From positions 26,825,288 to 26,889,287 of the forward strand of contig OX637288.1 in NCBI GenBank assembly GCA_951799445.1: a stretch of DNA of 64,000 nt, in the 5' to 3' direction. Every line of letters starts with the position of its first letter. The stretch's first letter is position 1. The position numbers and the translations under genes were made by a program. The DNA comes from Pseudisothecium myosuroides. Its lineage: Eukaryota > Streptophyta > Bryopsida > Hypnales > Lembophyllaceae. Under the pieces are notes generated by a model. The model worked only from the letters and a program-made list of their open reading frames with translations, was not told the DNA's origin and searched no databases. Below are positions 21,682 to 34,291 of the stretch, piece by piece.

Positions 21682-24051
21682 CCTCTAAATGACGGACCCA
21701 TGACCATTGATTTCAAGCCTCACTGCCTATCGCTCAATTTGCTATCATTTTGCAGCTAGATTTGTATGAAAAATTTTATATTTATTTTTCAAAGATGAAA
21801 TTACATGTCTTCTTTACTTCTCAAAAAAAATTAGAATTTTTTAGAAAAAATAATTTTTTTGAGAATTTGTAAAGACAAAGTGAAGAAAAATCACATCAAA
21901 TAGAAATTATTTAAAACAAATCTGAATTTTTGTTTAAAATTTAAAATTTTGTTTCAAATATTTTTTTCTCATAGATTATATTTTTCATAGAAAGCTTTGA
22001 TTCATTCCATTTGGATTTATTATGAGAAAGTTATGGACAAGCTTGTTTTTTGGGCAATTAGAGCATCTTCTTGAAAAAATAACTTGTACGAATCATTTCT
22101 GAATGCAATTTATATAATTTTAAAAAAAAAATTCCACATGGTTTAGTTTGTTTGCTAGAACAATCTCACCATTGAAATGAATGCATTTTAATTCCATCTA
22201 AAAGATATTAATACTTTAGATTTTCCTTCTATCTTGTACCTACTTCTACATGACTTGAGAACATGTGGTAAATTTTTTTATAAATTTCCACCGCGAGGAT
22301 TGCAAGATAGAAGCATTTCAAATCATTGAAATTCATTGAAATCATTTTCTTGCCCCTGCAAAAAATAGGGTAGTTGCACTTCACAAGCTCACTTTTCTAA
22401 GAAAAAATGTCCAAAATGGTGGTGCTTCTTTGGATTTTTTTTCCTAGAGAAGTTGGCTACATGCTTGAAAATTTTCACATCACTTGGAATTGTACAACAT
22501 ATAGGAAAGAAATAATAGGTAGAAGGGTGAATGCACGAAACACTTGTACTATTTGTTGCATTTTGTCACACCCTAGTTTTTGATTTTTTTTTTGCCATAA
22601 CTTTTGTGTTTTAGCTCCAAATGACTCAAAATTTATAGGCAAGCTACTCATAACCAATATACACCTTTCCTAATTTTTTTGGTAATTTTCAAAAATAACT
22701 TACTATTTTTAAACAGACCCAATAAATTCTCACAATGGGTGATTTAGGATTTTTTTGCACTTTTTTAAACCCCCAAAAATAAGTTTTGAGCTGAAATTTG
22801 GAGAGAATGGTCATCTAGTAGACTTATTTTTATGTGGTGTACAAGTCCACAAAGGGAGCTCTTTTTTGCATTTTTTTCCAAAGGTATGAAACATTATTTT
22901 GGTGCGTTTTTTGGTCAAAACCCATCACCAAAAAGTTTTCTCAAATGGAGAATTTTTAGATTTTTTTTAAAAAAAAATCCTATTTTTTACAAATTAAAAT
23001 GCCCAAAGTGGTATTTTCTTCACTAGAATTTTGGACTTTGAATTCATCCAAAAATTGGTGAAGAAAACACCACTTTTGACATTTTAATTTGTGAAAAATA
23101 GGATTTTTTTTTTAAAAAAGTCTAAAAATTCTCCATTTGAGAAAACTCTTTGGTGATGGGTTTTGACCAAAAAACGCACCAAAATAATGTTTCATACCTT
23201 TGGAAAAAAATGCAAAAAGGAGCTCCCTTTGTGGACTTGTACACCACATAAAATTAATTTTTTTTTTAAATCCTTTGGACTACAACTATAAGTCTACTAG
23301 AAGACCATTCTCTCCAAATTTCAGCTCAAAACTCATTTTTTTGGATTTAAAAAAAATGCAAAAAACACCTAAATCACCCATTGTGAGAATTTATCGGGGA
23401 TGTTTAAAAATAATAAATTATTTTTAAAAATTACCAAAAAATTAGGAAAGGTGTATAATGGCTATGAGTAGCTTGTCTATAAATTTTGAGTCATTTGGAG
23501 CTAAAACATAGAAGTTATAGCCAAAAAAAAATCTAAAACTAAGGTGTGAGAAAAGGCTTTAAGTGTTTCGTGCATTCACCCAAGAAAAAAATAGAAAATG
23601 ATTCGAAATACAAAATCGTTAAGAATTTAGTTATGAAATTGAAAAATGCCAATCCAAATGGTCACAATGTTGTAATAAACAATCTACATCCTATGATTTC
23701 ATTTTTTTCAAAAAATATTGAAAATTGAGTATGATAATGGACTTCAAAGTTTATTTTAGAGTGGAGAATCTATAACTACAAAAATTTAAATTAAAAATGT
23801 TCAAAGTCAAATTATTTAGTTCTACAATATGTTGAAAAACTTGTTTTTTCACTTTAAATGTATATATCTTGCAATTTGTTCAGTCAAAAATTCTAAATTT
23901 TTTTTCACACATTTTCATACTAGTTAGGTGTAAAATCCTATGTTTAGATGTGCAACAAAAATAATTTTCAAATGTTTTTAGTACTCTTTGCTATAGAAAT
24001 GGCAGTTTTGAGTGTTTTTTGGTAGAAAAAAGGCCTTGGTCTTTTAGGGAT
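21682..24051 (+). mobile_element. TTAA-family element enlarged by a nested fold-back
   Basis: The left end CCTCTAAATGACGG follows TTAA (21678-21681). The inverted right end ATCCCTAAAAGACCAAGGCC precedes TTAA (24052-24055). The parts 21990-22260 and 23740-24051 are collinear with 52412-53323 (the GGGCAATTAGAGCATCTTCTTG and AAAAGATATTAATA blocks, then TGTTCAAAGTCAAA). The part 22320-22520 with 23582-23700 matches 56812-57100. The gap in the middle is the nested element 22525-23581. Confidence 0.6.
22525..23581. mobile_element. Fold-back element, about 1.06 kb, 4-bp-TSD family
   Basis: Nearly the whole element is one inverted repeat. The left arm (22525 to about 23035) and right arm (about 23050 to 23581) meet near 23042. 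Both ends read GGGTGAATGCACGAAACACT. The left flank is AGAA and the right flank A+AGAA, a worn 4-bp duplication. The relative at 56604-57524 is uninterrupted at the equivalent point (about 56975-56995), which supports insertion. The transcript would fold into a hairpin of roughly 500 bp. The short frames on both arms mirror each other and are not genes. Confidence 0.75.
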
Positions 24052-24055
24052 TTAA

Positions 24056-26299
24056 TGAAAATCTTTAAAAATTTATTTCTCATAGATTATATTTTTATAA
24101 ATACACAAGAAACTTTATTTCATTCTATTTGGATATATTATGTGAAAGTTACGCACAATCTTGTTTCTTGAAAGAACAACTTGTAGGATTCATTTTTGAG
24201 CTCAATTTTCACAATTTTTCCAAGAAAAAAAGTTTCACAAGGTGCAGATCACTTATTAGAACAATCTTAGTACTGAGATTAGGGTGATTGCAAGAAACAC
24301 CTGTACTATTTTCCGTCACACGTTCAATGCGGAAGTTGTTTTGTGCCATAAGTATTGCAAAAATGATTGAGTGAACATGAAATTCAAAAGCAAGCTTTCT
24401 ATAGCAATAGAAAATGCACGTGAATTATTTCAGTTTTTTCAAAATTAATTTAATAGGTGAAATTGAATTTTGAATATATGTCACACATGCTGTTTGGGTG
24501 TTTTTTAATACTATCAAGCACCTTTTTTGAAGAGTTACATCATCAAATTTGGTAGGCTAGCTCTTTTAATAGAAATACACCTTCTCAAGAGAGGGATTTC
24601 CAAAAACATTTTCCAAGTGTGTTTTATATTGGTCTAAAGTGTGCTATATTCAAGTTGAATTTATATTGAATTAAAAATGTTTTTTTAGTTCTAACTTTGA
24701 TCTTCCTACTTTGCTCTTAGTCGGCAACAATGGCCATTTTAAAAATAAAATTTTCAAACTCATTTCCTAATTTTCAAAAATAGAAATGTGAAAGTCTCAT
24801 TTTCTAAGGTAAATTGTAGCATGTGACTCAAAATAGTACTTCAGGGTACACAAAAAGACTTAATAGTACTGTTGGGGCTTGTAATACCTTCTATCTACCA
24901 ATGTAAATTGTTTTTTAATGGAAAATTAAGTATTTCCATCCATTTTTGTCATCCAATGTTGAACATCACATATTGTCAGAATAGTAAATTTGAATTCCAA
25001 TTGACCATTCAAATTTTATGTTCTATGCCTTCAATAATACTGAAGGTGACTCATAGTACAAAAAGTACTAAAAGTCCAAAAATGCAAAACTTCACGTTCT
25101 TTTGCCATTTTTCAGCCAAATTATTTTTTGGGGTGCAATCTGGCACCAGAAAGCCCCCAAAAAAACTATGGTGAAAATTAAGCATTTAAAAAAAAAATTC
25201 CTAGACTTTCAACTCAATTCTTCAACATAAAAAATTAGAAACTCAAAATCAATAGAGCAAAAAGTTTATGTTAAGAAGGTTCAAAGCCAAAAAATCGAGT
25301 TGTGTAAGGTGCAAAAAAACTTGTTTTCTTTACTTTAAATGCAAATATCTTGCAATCTTCACGGTCAAAGTTTCTGAAATTTCTCCTACACATTCTTCCA
25401 CTAGTCTAATACAAGATTTGATGGTTAGATATGCAAAAAAAACATTAAATTTTTTTTTGCTCTTTGCAATAGAAATAGCAGTTTTTAGTGTTTTTTTAAG
25501 GAAAAAGGCCTTGGGACTAAAGCTAGGGGTGAATATGGACACCAAGTTTGTGGAGATCCAAAAAATTCAACCTTTTATTACAATCTGCAATATTTGGAAA
25601 CACGTTCAGAGTTGAGATCATCACTGAAGGCCAATATCTACTTCCAATCCTTCCAATGCCATACATGAGGATCGATATTAAGGTAGGAACCCATTGAAAG
25701 CACCACTTTTTTTACTACTGCATATTTATTATTACTAGATTGGTCAATTTTTCATATTTCCTTATTGGCTAATGAAAAGAAGTTTCAATGCACAAAAGAA
25801 TGCAACATTTGGGTACTAGATGCACAAGAGCACTTATTAGAAGAGCACTTAAGGTAGGACCACCTATACCTGATCAAATAAGTGATTTCAGAACATATGA
25901 GGAGCAACGTGAGGCAATGGAAATTTTTCTCATGTAGAGAGATAAAAAATATTAAGATTGTGAATTTTTCGTAATTTTATTGTCAAAATTGAAATTACTA
26001 TGAATTTTGGAAGGCAAAAAGTGCTCTGAACCCATTGCTAATGTTTAGAGTCTTCCAATTTTGAACATAGTTGAACTACTTTCCCATTCATTCCTTCCTA
26101 CTTTTTTGCTTACTACTTCTTGTGCATTTTGGGACATGTGGCATGATCTCAATCGTGCCAACTTGAATAGGAGAAAAGAAAACATTCGAAAAAGAAAAAG
26201 AAACATTCCAAGCTTGGGCACCCTTCCTGGTTTGAAATAGTGCATCCTACATGTTGGCCATGGGTCCCTGATCTGGAATGGGTGGTTCTACCTTATTGG
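24056..26299. other. Inter-block spacer with transposon remnants
   Basis: A 4-bp-family left end (GGGTGATTGCAAGAAACACC) starts at 24282, but no right end was found. The part 25180-25530 resembles the right half of TTAA elements (AACTCAATTCTTCAACATAAA, AAATATCTTGCAATC, GGCCTTGGGACTAAAG). The part 25040-25170 shares GAAAxCTTCAC..TTTTTGCCATTTT with 53900-53990. No gene was recognised. Confidence 0.45.
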
Positions 26300-26419
26300 A
26301 GGTCAATTTGCTATGCAAGATCTCCCCTTTTTCACACAAATTTCCAAAGGTGAACAGTCGTGGACACTCACCTGTCTTACATAGAAGGATTCTCCGTCAT
26401 CCATTGACATTGGACACTT

Positions 26420-26650
26420 TCAGGACACTTGTTGCAGGGCTAAAGTGACCATCTCTTGAAATTTCGATCGCCATTTTGTCTTGATACTGAAATTTGCATA
26501 AGGTCCTTGAATGAGTTCCGCGTTGATCTGGAATCGAAGCTCACTGCCTAATAATTTCATTACCCACGTACGAAACGAATTTATGAGCGAACTTTGACCT
26601 GCACTAAGTTCCAATTCCTAGATCGGCGCACCGGCCGGGGCGGGGGCCGG
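26420..26650 (-). pseudogene. Unrecognised coding-like remnant, copy 2
   Basis: This is the block 2 counterpart of 9127-9330. The minus frame keeps SAGQSSLINSFRTWVMKLLG. It has a TAG codon a few residues upstream, where copy 1 reads through, and it diverges after AELIQG by a frameshift. Family unknown; clearly not intact here. Confidence 0.3.
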
Positions 26651-27344
26651 AGTAGCCAAGTCTCGGTGAAATGGTCACACGCTTGTCTTGAAAAATCAGA
26701 CCATTAATTTCGCAGTTCAATCCGTAGATTCCTTTTGTTACCGTCTCAGATCTTATGTGTGGTCTGCAGTGCGTACACTCAGTCTGCCATTCGTGTGGTG
26801 CCACAACACACAAGATGTTAGGCCCGCAAGTTTTCTGAATATATCGAAATGTACGTATGAATGTACGTACGTGCTCGATCGATCTAAACTCTGGAGAGTG
26901 ACTCAGAAATTCCGATTGTGACAAGTGAGCCCTTTGAACGACTTTAGATGATCCCAACAACCCGTTTGAAATGTTGCAGCTAGTTGAGGAATGATCTGTC
27001 GGGGGATTTTTCAAAAGTTGCATCGATCTTCAACTCAGGCCGCGGACAAGGCCAGCGTATGAATTCAACTCCTTGAAAATGATTCACAAGGGGCTTTAAG
27101 TGCTGTATACTCAGTTCCCTGTGAAAGTGTGAAAGTGTGCAACTGTGACATCCTTCAGCACTCCCGATGTAAGCTTACTTGGTGGACAGGCTTGGAAAGT
27201 AGCCTCCAGATTAGGTCGGAGAAAAAGAGTGTCTGCCACCAGCGAACACCTAAGTCGGACTCTTGTACAGGCTCAAGAATTCAGTTACATGGAAGTTGGG
27301 GTTTTGATTTCATTTGAAGTAGGAGGCTCGAATATATGAGTGGA

Positions 27345-28375
27345 CAATTACAATTGCCTAGTAGGAGTGTCATGAATAGTGCAGAGAGTTTCAAAAATGG
27401 ATCATAGTTCCTTCAATGTGCTTTTTGCTTTTTAATTGTGTTCTTAAATCCCTTTGAGTAAAAAAGACATTCATGGAAGGCTAAAATAAATAAAAGCATG
27501 ATGTGGATCATTCTCTAAACCAAAATTATAGAAACTTTCTAAGTTTGAAGTGCTCCATTTAAAGGCTGATTTTGATTAACATTGGTTTAGTCTATGAGCA
27601 CCAATAGCTACCTATGCACCTCTTCCTTTGAAAATTCATAGTTAATTCAACCTAAGTCACAAAATTACAATTTCAATCGTCAATGAATTGTTTCTCTTTT
27701 TTCTTTCTACCAAAAATACGTGAAAAATGCTACACTTTGCTGATTTTCCTACAGAGGTCCATTATCCCTTAGATGGTCGGTGTATGAGCCTTGTACCTTA
27801 GTTCCGTTATTGGTTTTTGGATAGTAAGTGTATAATGTTATCTTCATTCGGTGTTGGCGTTTACATTCTTAGAGCATTGCCACCATCAAACAAAAAATCT
27901 GAATCGCCAAATGTTTCATAACTCCACAAATCTCTTTGTTGATTCTACTTGCTAAGTCCCTATTGTGAGGCAAAATATCCAACACACTCAACAATATGTC
28001 AGTTTACCGATACTAAACAGAAATGTGTTGAATTTTGTCTGAATCAAGCTCTCCGAACCAATAAGTCAATATAGCACAAACCTGTTGATTTTTCAGTGGG
28101 TTCGGACATGAATTTTTCAATTAGTGTATTCATGACTTAGTCATGCGTGCTGTCATTATTAATATTGCTTGTCTAATTAGTTGTTGGAATGGTGAGATTT
28201 CAGTAGTGAATTCCAAATTAGGGACCATGGAAAGGGTGATGAACAACACTCGAGGATTTCATGCCAAGCCCAATTTTTAGAGGGCCCACTCAAGAATTTT
28301 ATCCTTAGCGTATGAAGGTGGGGGAGCATTTTTAGCTTGGGCACACCACTAGTATGGGCGGCCAACTCTTTAGTG
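27345..28375. other. Block 2 DNA without recognised genes
   Basis: No matching segment was found at this position in block 1, and there is no credible coding frame. The frame 28177-28365 is isolated and has no homologue in the window. Confidence 0.35.
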
Positions 28376-28589
28376 TAACAGTGTGAGTGCTACTAGAAGA
28401 AGATGTAATATCAAAAATATGGTTGAGTATTCATTTTTTTTATCCTCAAAGAGAGATATCATCCCTAATTTTTGTAGCAATTTTATCTACTAAGAAAGAA
28501 AGGTTATGTTTTTACGGAAAAATTTAATGCTTCTTAGTGTATTATTGCTTAGAAAGGAATTCATGGTGATAATGCATGTTGTAAAGTGA

Positions 28590-28911
28590 TTGGGGTTACG
28601 CATGTTATGCCCTTTAACCTCATATTTTTTTGGTAACCAACTTTTTAGATTTGACATGTAAAAAGAAGATTGAAAGGCTTCAAATCACTTTCGCAGTTTT
28701 AACACCCTTATGATAAAACATTATAATCTTTCAATCCATGAGTAATATTGTTGTGTTTTCTTTTTCAATGTCATCTCTAACATGTCTAGTTTTGAATTTG
28801 TACGGTTACAATTTTAAAAAATTGATACAACTTATCAAAATGTTGGCATTTTGTTCAATTTAGAGCAAATTCCTAGAAGCTTAAAAAAGGCCTTGGGCAT
28901 TTTAGGGTTAA
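28590..28911 (-). repeat. Dispersed repeat, inverse of 48350-48970
   Basis: Read in reverse, the blocks AGTGATTTGAAG, AGATTTGACATG, CATCTCTAACATG, CAATTTTAAAAAATTGATA and CCTTGGGCATTTTAGGGTTAA line up with 48350-48970. This copy lacks the hairpin element present at 48522-48819, so it is the empty relative of that site. The right end AGGGTTAA also resembles a TTAA-family terminus. Confidence 0.55.
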
Positions 28912-29029
28912 CATTTATATTCTAATTTTTTTATTTATTTGATGTCCTTGGTGGTTTGAAAATTCAGAAATATTGTGTTCATTTGTTTAGTTACTATTTT
29001 TTTTATCATTCTATACACACTACAATTCC

Positions 29030-29480
29030 TAATTCCTAAAATTCTAAGGCCTTTTTGAAATAAAAAAACCCACTCAAAACTGCCATTTCAATTACAAAGA
29101 CCAAAAAGTTTAAAAATTGTGTTTTTTCCATATTCATCCATAGGATCTTCTACTTGACTAATATAAAAAAATTTGGAAGAAATTTTACAAACTTTCACCA
29201 CATAGATTGTAAGATTTTTGCGTTTAAAAAGAAAAAAATGGATTTTGATGCACCTTTTGTGAGTACATTGTAATTTTTTCACTATAAATTTTGAAATAGA
29301 AAAATTAAATGTTGAAGAATTGAGTTGAAAGTCTAGTGATTTATTTATTTATTTTAAAGACAACAATTTGATTTTCATTCTTTATAAAATTTATAAGTAG
29401 CAACATATATAGTATACACACACACACACACACAAGATGTATATATACAATATAGAAGGAAAAACTAAACCGCTAACCCC
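29030..29480 (+). mobile_element. Decayed TTAA-family element, block 2 copy
   Basis: This is the counterpart of 10940-11340. A (AC)9 tract (29416-29434) sits near its right edge and is absent from block 1. Confidence 0.5.
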
Positions 29481-30551
29481 TTATAGTTCCGGAGAGAATT
29501 GACCACAATTTCTCTTCAATGAGGAGTTTTAAAGGGCATGGCCGATTCCAATGTACTTCTTGGATCAAGTTGACTGAGGTTCGGGTTAGCTTTGATTCAA
29601 GGTCAAAGAGAAACTCCTTACCTTTCACATTAAAATCACCATACTATAGCAAGAGGTCTATAAAGCGCTCGGGCTCTAAAAGTGTCTTTTAACGCAAAGG
29701 TACACTTTGCTTTCTCATTGCACCAACAATATACAAATAATATACATTTCATGAGGTGGACGCTTTTTGTGACCAATTATTTCAACTTCAAAAATTCAAT
29801 AACTCCAAAAGCTCCAAAAAATATACGGAATAAAAGTATTTGTCTTGAATGCCAATTCTATTTGTTTTTGAAAAAAATGAATCAAAAAACATTTTAAGAA
29901 GTCTAACCTCTTCAAATAAATCATGCCAACCTAGCAACACATTGCTCATATTACATCTTCATTCACAGAAGCCTAGTTTATTTAGACCGGTCTTGCAACA
30001 ACGGTCCTACATTGAAGACCAATGTAATGGTATTCATTTAAAAAAATAAAGATGCCATTTCTTGAATGTGCAGTTCTTTGAAGCTTACTTGGATTCCTAA
30101 AAAAGTATAAGTCTATTGGAAATTGCCATTCATAAGTAATTTAATAGAGCCTCTTTGTCGTCAAAAGTAACTAGATATAAATGCATATGAATAAATAAAT
30201 GAGCACAATTGTTTCTATTATCAAATTGCCTAATTCTTGGTTGATCTTGTTGCAAGGCTTGCAATGTATAGTTATTTCAAATTCTCTCATGCATTTATAG
30301 AACTCTGAATGAATAAACTATGAATTCTCAAATGTTGTACAATGTTGTTTCATAAATCAACCCTAGACTTTCATGAATAGTAGGAGTACATTTTAGACAA
30401 GAAATTTGTAGGGACCGATTTTAGAAAAGGATCACAATTAGGATCATTTGCTTTAGATAAACAGCCTCTACACAAAATAGTGAAATTAGATTGCCCTTCA
30501 CTAATTTCTTGACATTCTATAATATATAAATATGTATTGTTAGTATAGAAC

Positions 30552-30553
<2 letters not shown>

Positions 30554-30579
<26 letters not shown>
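30554..30579. repeat. T26 homopolymer
   Basis: A run of 26 T in block 2. It could mark the tail of an inverted retroposon, but no target duplication or body was found around it. Confidence 0.7.
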
Positions 30580-30582
<3 letters not shown>

Positions 30583-31449
30583 AAGTGTTGAAGTGGAAAC
30601 ATACAAGAAAATGATGTAGCCAAATATTTTAGTATTCATCTATATTTTGGATAGAACTATCTTTTCATCCACATATTTGGATGAGTTTCATTTAAAATTG
30701 GCAATTTCATCTAAGATTTAAAAAAAATTGAAGCAATTTGGCATTATCATCCAATTTTTCTTCAAATCTTTCCTACAGGCTTTATGCAGCCTATTTTTAT
30801 TAGACATTTGGGCCTTATAAGGCCCAAATTAAAAACACTGGTATAGAAGGATGCAATAATGGAAGAACCATATGTGATGCATGGGTTGGTGCACCAATTC
30901 TTGGCCCCGGTTTAGAGGGTCGCATGCGCCTCCATGTGGACAAGCAGTGAGTCATGAGGTAACTTCTTTGGACAAGGCAACCTAATTTCACTATTTTGTC
31001 TACTTTATACTTCCATTTTGTTGCTTCTTGTGAGTGACGTTTTATTGTTTCATATTTCAAAGATGAAAGTTGCTTTTCCATATATGACATTAATTCATTA
31101 AATAGTTTTATTTCAAAGTTGAATTAAAACTTCAGTTTTAATTTCAAAATCTGAGTATGGTGGATACATTCTAAAATATGAAGATTTTAAGCATGTACTT
31201 GAATGATTGAAGGTGATACATTGATGTCAAAGCCACAATGTGGACACTGAAATTGGTATTTTTGTAGATCAATGTTCCATCCACCTTTGAGTTCAATAAA
31301 TTCTGTTGGAAAGGCTCTGAACATTGAGCTTCAATTGGGGATATAAACAACATACTTGTAACTCCCAATGTTTTTTTTGGATTTAAAAAATCTTGCACCT
31401 CTCCGATTTTTATTCCATGCCAAAATTAAAAAATAGAAGAGCGTTTGCA

Positions 31450-32270
31450 ATTCAGTTTGCTTCTTAACTACTCATTTTTTTTTGCCAAACTTCCAAACAT
31501 TCATAACAAATGGTTCTATTCTTACACATGGATGCCATGTGCAATCCAAAAGGCACGTAATGAAATGTCATTTTCTTTGAATTTCACATTTGGGGCATTT
31601 TTCACAACAATTCGCACCATTTCTTGCAAGTTGTGGATTATCACTTGTATTGCAATGCATTGGACAACACGTGGGCCTTTACAGAAGTCTTCATTAATTG
31701 GTTCCATTAGAATAGATAAATGTGAAATTCCTTCTTTTTTGATATACAACTTGTACGTTATTGGACTTGTCGTGCCATGGTCTTCATAGAATCTTTCTAT
31801 TTTGTTTGAAAATGAGACTGCATAGTACTCCATAGAATTGGATTCAATTTGCAAACACCATCAACTAATTTTAAAATTTGGTTTTATTTTAGGTTCAAAA
31901 GCATTGACTTATAGTCATTTTATTTGTGAAAATCAAACTTTTTATTCTAATGTTTTGTAGATAGTCAAAGTTCATTAAAGCAATAAAAACAACAAACTTG
32001 AATTCAAACTAAGTACTAATAACAAACCTATTGTAGTGACTAATTGTTGAATGCCCATCCGTACATACTTGGGGAGATTTTTATGTTGATGTTGGGTTTT
32101 TTTAAACTTCACTAGAAAATTTGTCTTGGGACAACAATAGGTACATTTGTGGCATCTACATGTGCTTGAAGACTTAGAACTTCAGTCTTAATTAATTGAT
32201 GTACATTAGGCTCATATTAAGGGTGATGAGGAATGTTGCCATCTGTAAATCCAATTTTTGTTGGCATATA
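31450..32270. other. Block 2 DNA with one unexplained frame
   Basis: A minus-strand frame at 31522-31854 (110 codons) has mixed, protein-like composition: it opens MQIESNSMEYYAVSFSNKIE and ends AFWIAHGIHV. I do not recognise it. It has no copy in block 1 and no visible splice context, and it lies in repeat-rich DNA. It could be an exon remnant or chance. Nothing else is visible in this stretch. Confidence 0.3.
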
Positions 32271-32464
32271 TGGGAAATTTTGTTAAAATGGTATTCATTC
32301 CGTAACTTGGGCACTTTTACAGTTTAGACTGCGCGAGTCTAAATTGTAAAAGTGCCCAAGATGGTTTAGATAGCGTGTTTTGAAATCTATACCTATTTTA
32401 GATGGTTTAGACCGTGCGGTCTAAAAATGGCTATAGAATATTGCCATTTTAATGAAATTTGCCA
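32271..32464. mobile_element. Small MITE with internal hairpin (family M)
   Basis: The ends TGGGAAATTTTGTTAAAATG and (inverted) TGGCAAATTTCATTAAAATG are flanked by TATA on both sides. Inside, 32306-32360 is a hairpin on CTTGGGCACTTTTACA. The subterminal GGTATTC and ATATTCTATAG blocks are shared with the MITE at 37102-37252. Confidence 0.7.
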
Positions 32465-33726
32465 TATATTCACTTATTCAATATGGGATTCAAAGTTTGA
32501 ACTTCTCCTTCAGGGAGAGAGTAGTAGAGCCTCATTGATATATTGTAATGCCTTCCATTGTTGAGGAAGGACTTAAGAAATTTTTAGCATTGTCATTGAA
32601 TCTACAGAGGAAGGTAATGAGGAAGATGGAGATGTTGGTGTCTCAAACAGAGGCAATGAGGAGCCATCCAAACCACTTGTTTTCAAGGGAATGTCATCTC
32701 TATTTCTCTACAAATGTCTATAATAGATTGCCCTTAATACTATTTGATTTCTAAATTCTATATTCCTGTCGGAGAAGCATTTTGAATATGGCTATCTGTG
32801 TTGTTGTGTCTCCAAAAAGAAAAGTATTCTATATTTTTGAATAAATTAAAGTTTATATATTCAAATATTTTAGATATAATCTCTCAAATATACAAGACTA
32901 TATACAAAGCAAGAAGTATTTTTGTACTTCAAAATGAGTTTAAACTGTGCCAAAATGGCTATAGCTTCTCTAAAATTTTGGTCTTTTAATTTTAAACTAA
33001 TTCTTTTTTTTTTCAAAAGAAGACTTGAATCTTTAACATATCCATTGAATTGGTACTTTTGTCTATATTTAATAATCATAAAATATTTGTGGATAAAAGG
33101 GTGATTCCAAAAAACATTGTCTGATAATACATAGACATCAAACATTGTGCGTCACTCATGTAGTATTTTACCATAATATTTGAAGTATGAGGCCAAAGGA
33201 TCTAATTTTTAAAATGAAGACGGACAACATTTTTTCCTTGTAGCAAATACTTTTGAAGATTTTTAAAATATCACTTAGTATATAAGAAGTAATATGCAAA
33301 TTTGTCACACTTTGAGTTTTCATAGTTTGAAAGACTTTTGAGTACCCCAAATTATCATCATAGAGGTGAGATTTCTAGAAAGATATTTTTACAATGATAT
33401 AAACCTATAATGCAACGAGAAACTTAAAATACGTAGTAGCAAATTTCAAATTGTCAATATGTTTGTGAAGAAGGTCCTTTGTGAGCAAATTTTTAGAAAC
33501 TTGAAAATATTTTTCCATTATATCTGTGACAAAATCTTATTTCCATAAAGTTCTTAAAAATGAATTCTTTTTTGTATTTTTTGAATTCTTTATACTAATT
33601 TCTAATAATTTAAACATCAAAATGCATGTTTTCTTGAATTTTTTTGTCAATCTATTTTGTGAGTAACTTTTGACCTAAATTTTTTTACATCTCAAATTTT
33701 GGTGATACATTATTTCTACTATTATA
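32465..33726. other. AT-rich DNA, weak coding-like traces only
   Basis: A short acidic frame near 32593-32740 on the plus strand (ESTEEGNEEDGDVGVSNRGN) has no start or recognisable partner. Otherwise I see nothing. Confidence 0.3.
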
Positions 33727-34289
33727 CTCCCTCTGTCCCACTAAAAAAAGCTTCCCCACAAGGGATTAACTACATTTTTAGTCTTTCTAAGAGTGATACA
33801 TGCATTTGAAAACTAGCAATCCATCCTTTAGATCTCTACAAAATTTCCAACTTAGGCACCATCGTTTAGGCACCCAAAATCCATGCGGAAAGTACTATTT
33901 TTGACAAAATTTGTAAACGCTGCCAACTCCATCATTCTTGATGATTTAAATGTTAGTAGCAACATTAGGATTTTAGAAACATCTACTGCAACCTAAATAC
34001 CCACAACAAAGATCCCTACACCACTTCAAGAGCAACTCTTCAAAGTGTCAAAGTGGTCACCAAATCCATTGTCAATACTACTGTCTAAGGAAACACAACA
34101 AGTCCAAGGTGTCTTATATGGGCAAGGCCAAGCTTTCTTGGCAAAGAATGCTTCCTAATCACTTGACTTGCCCCCAAGAGATCGTTCGACACGGCCAACA
34201 CTTATCCAACAATCGAAATCTAAAAATGGAGCTTTTTAGTGGGACAAATATTGTGCTTGATTTGGAGGTTTTTAGAGGGACAGAGGGAG
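33727..34289. mobile_element. Stowaway element, 563 bp
   Basis: The left end CTCCCTCTGTCCCACTAAAA and the right end (inverse of CTCCCTCTGTCCCTCTAAAA) are the canonical Stowaway terminus. TA flanks both sides (33725-33726, 34290-34291). A second, internal inverted GAGCTTTTTAGTGGGACA lies at about 34230-34247, so the right terminus is partly doubled. It is longer than common Stowaways (usually 80-350 bp) and contains no transposase. The 72-residue frame inside is not credible. Confidence 0.85.
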
Positions 34290-34291
34290 TA

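Noticed and set aside
32870..33145. Lysine/phenylalanine-rich frames on both strands
   Set aside because: Low-complexity AT-rich translation without motif, second copy or splice context.
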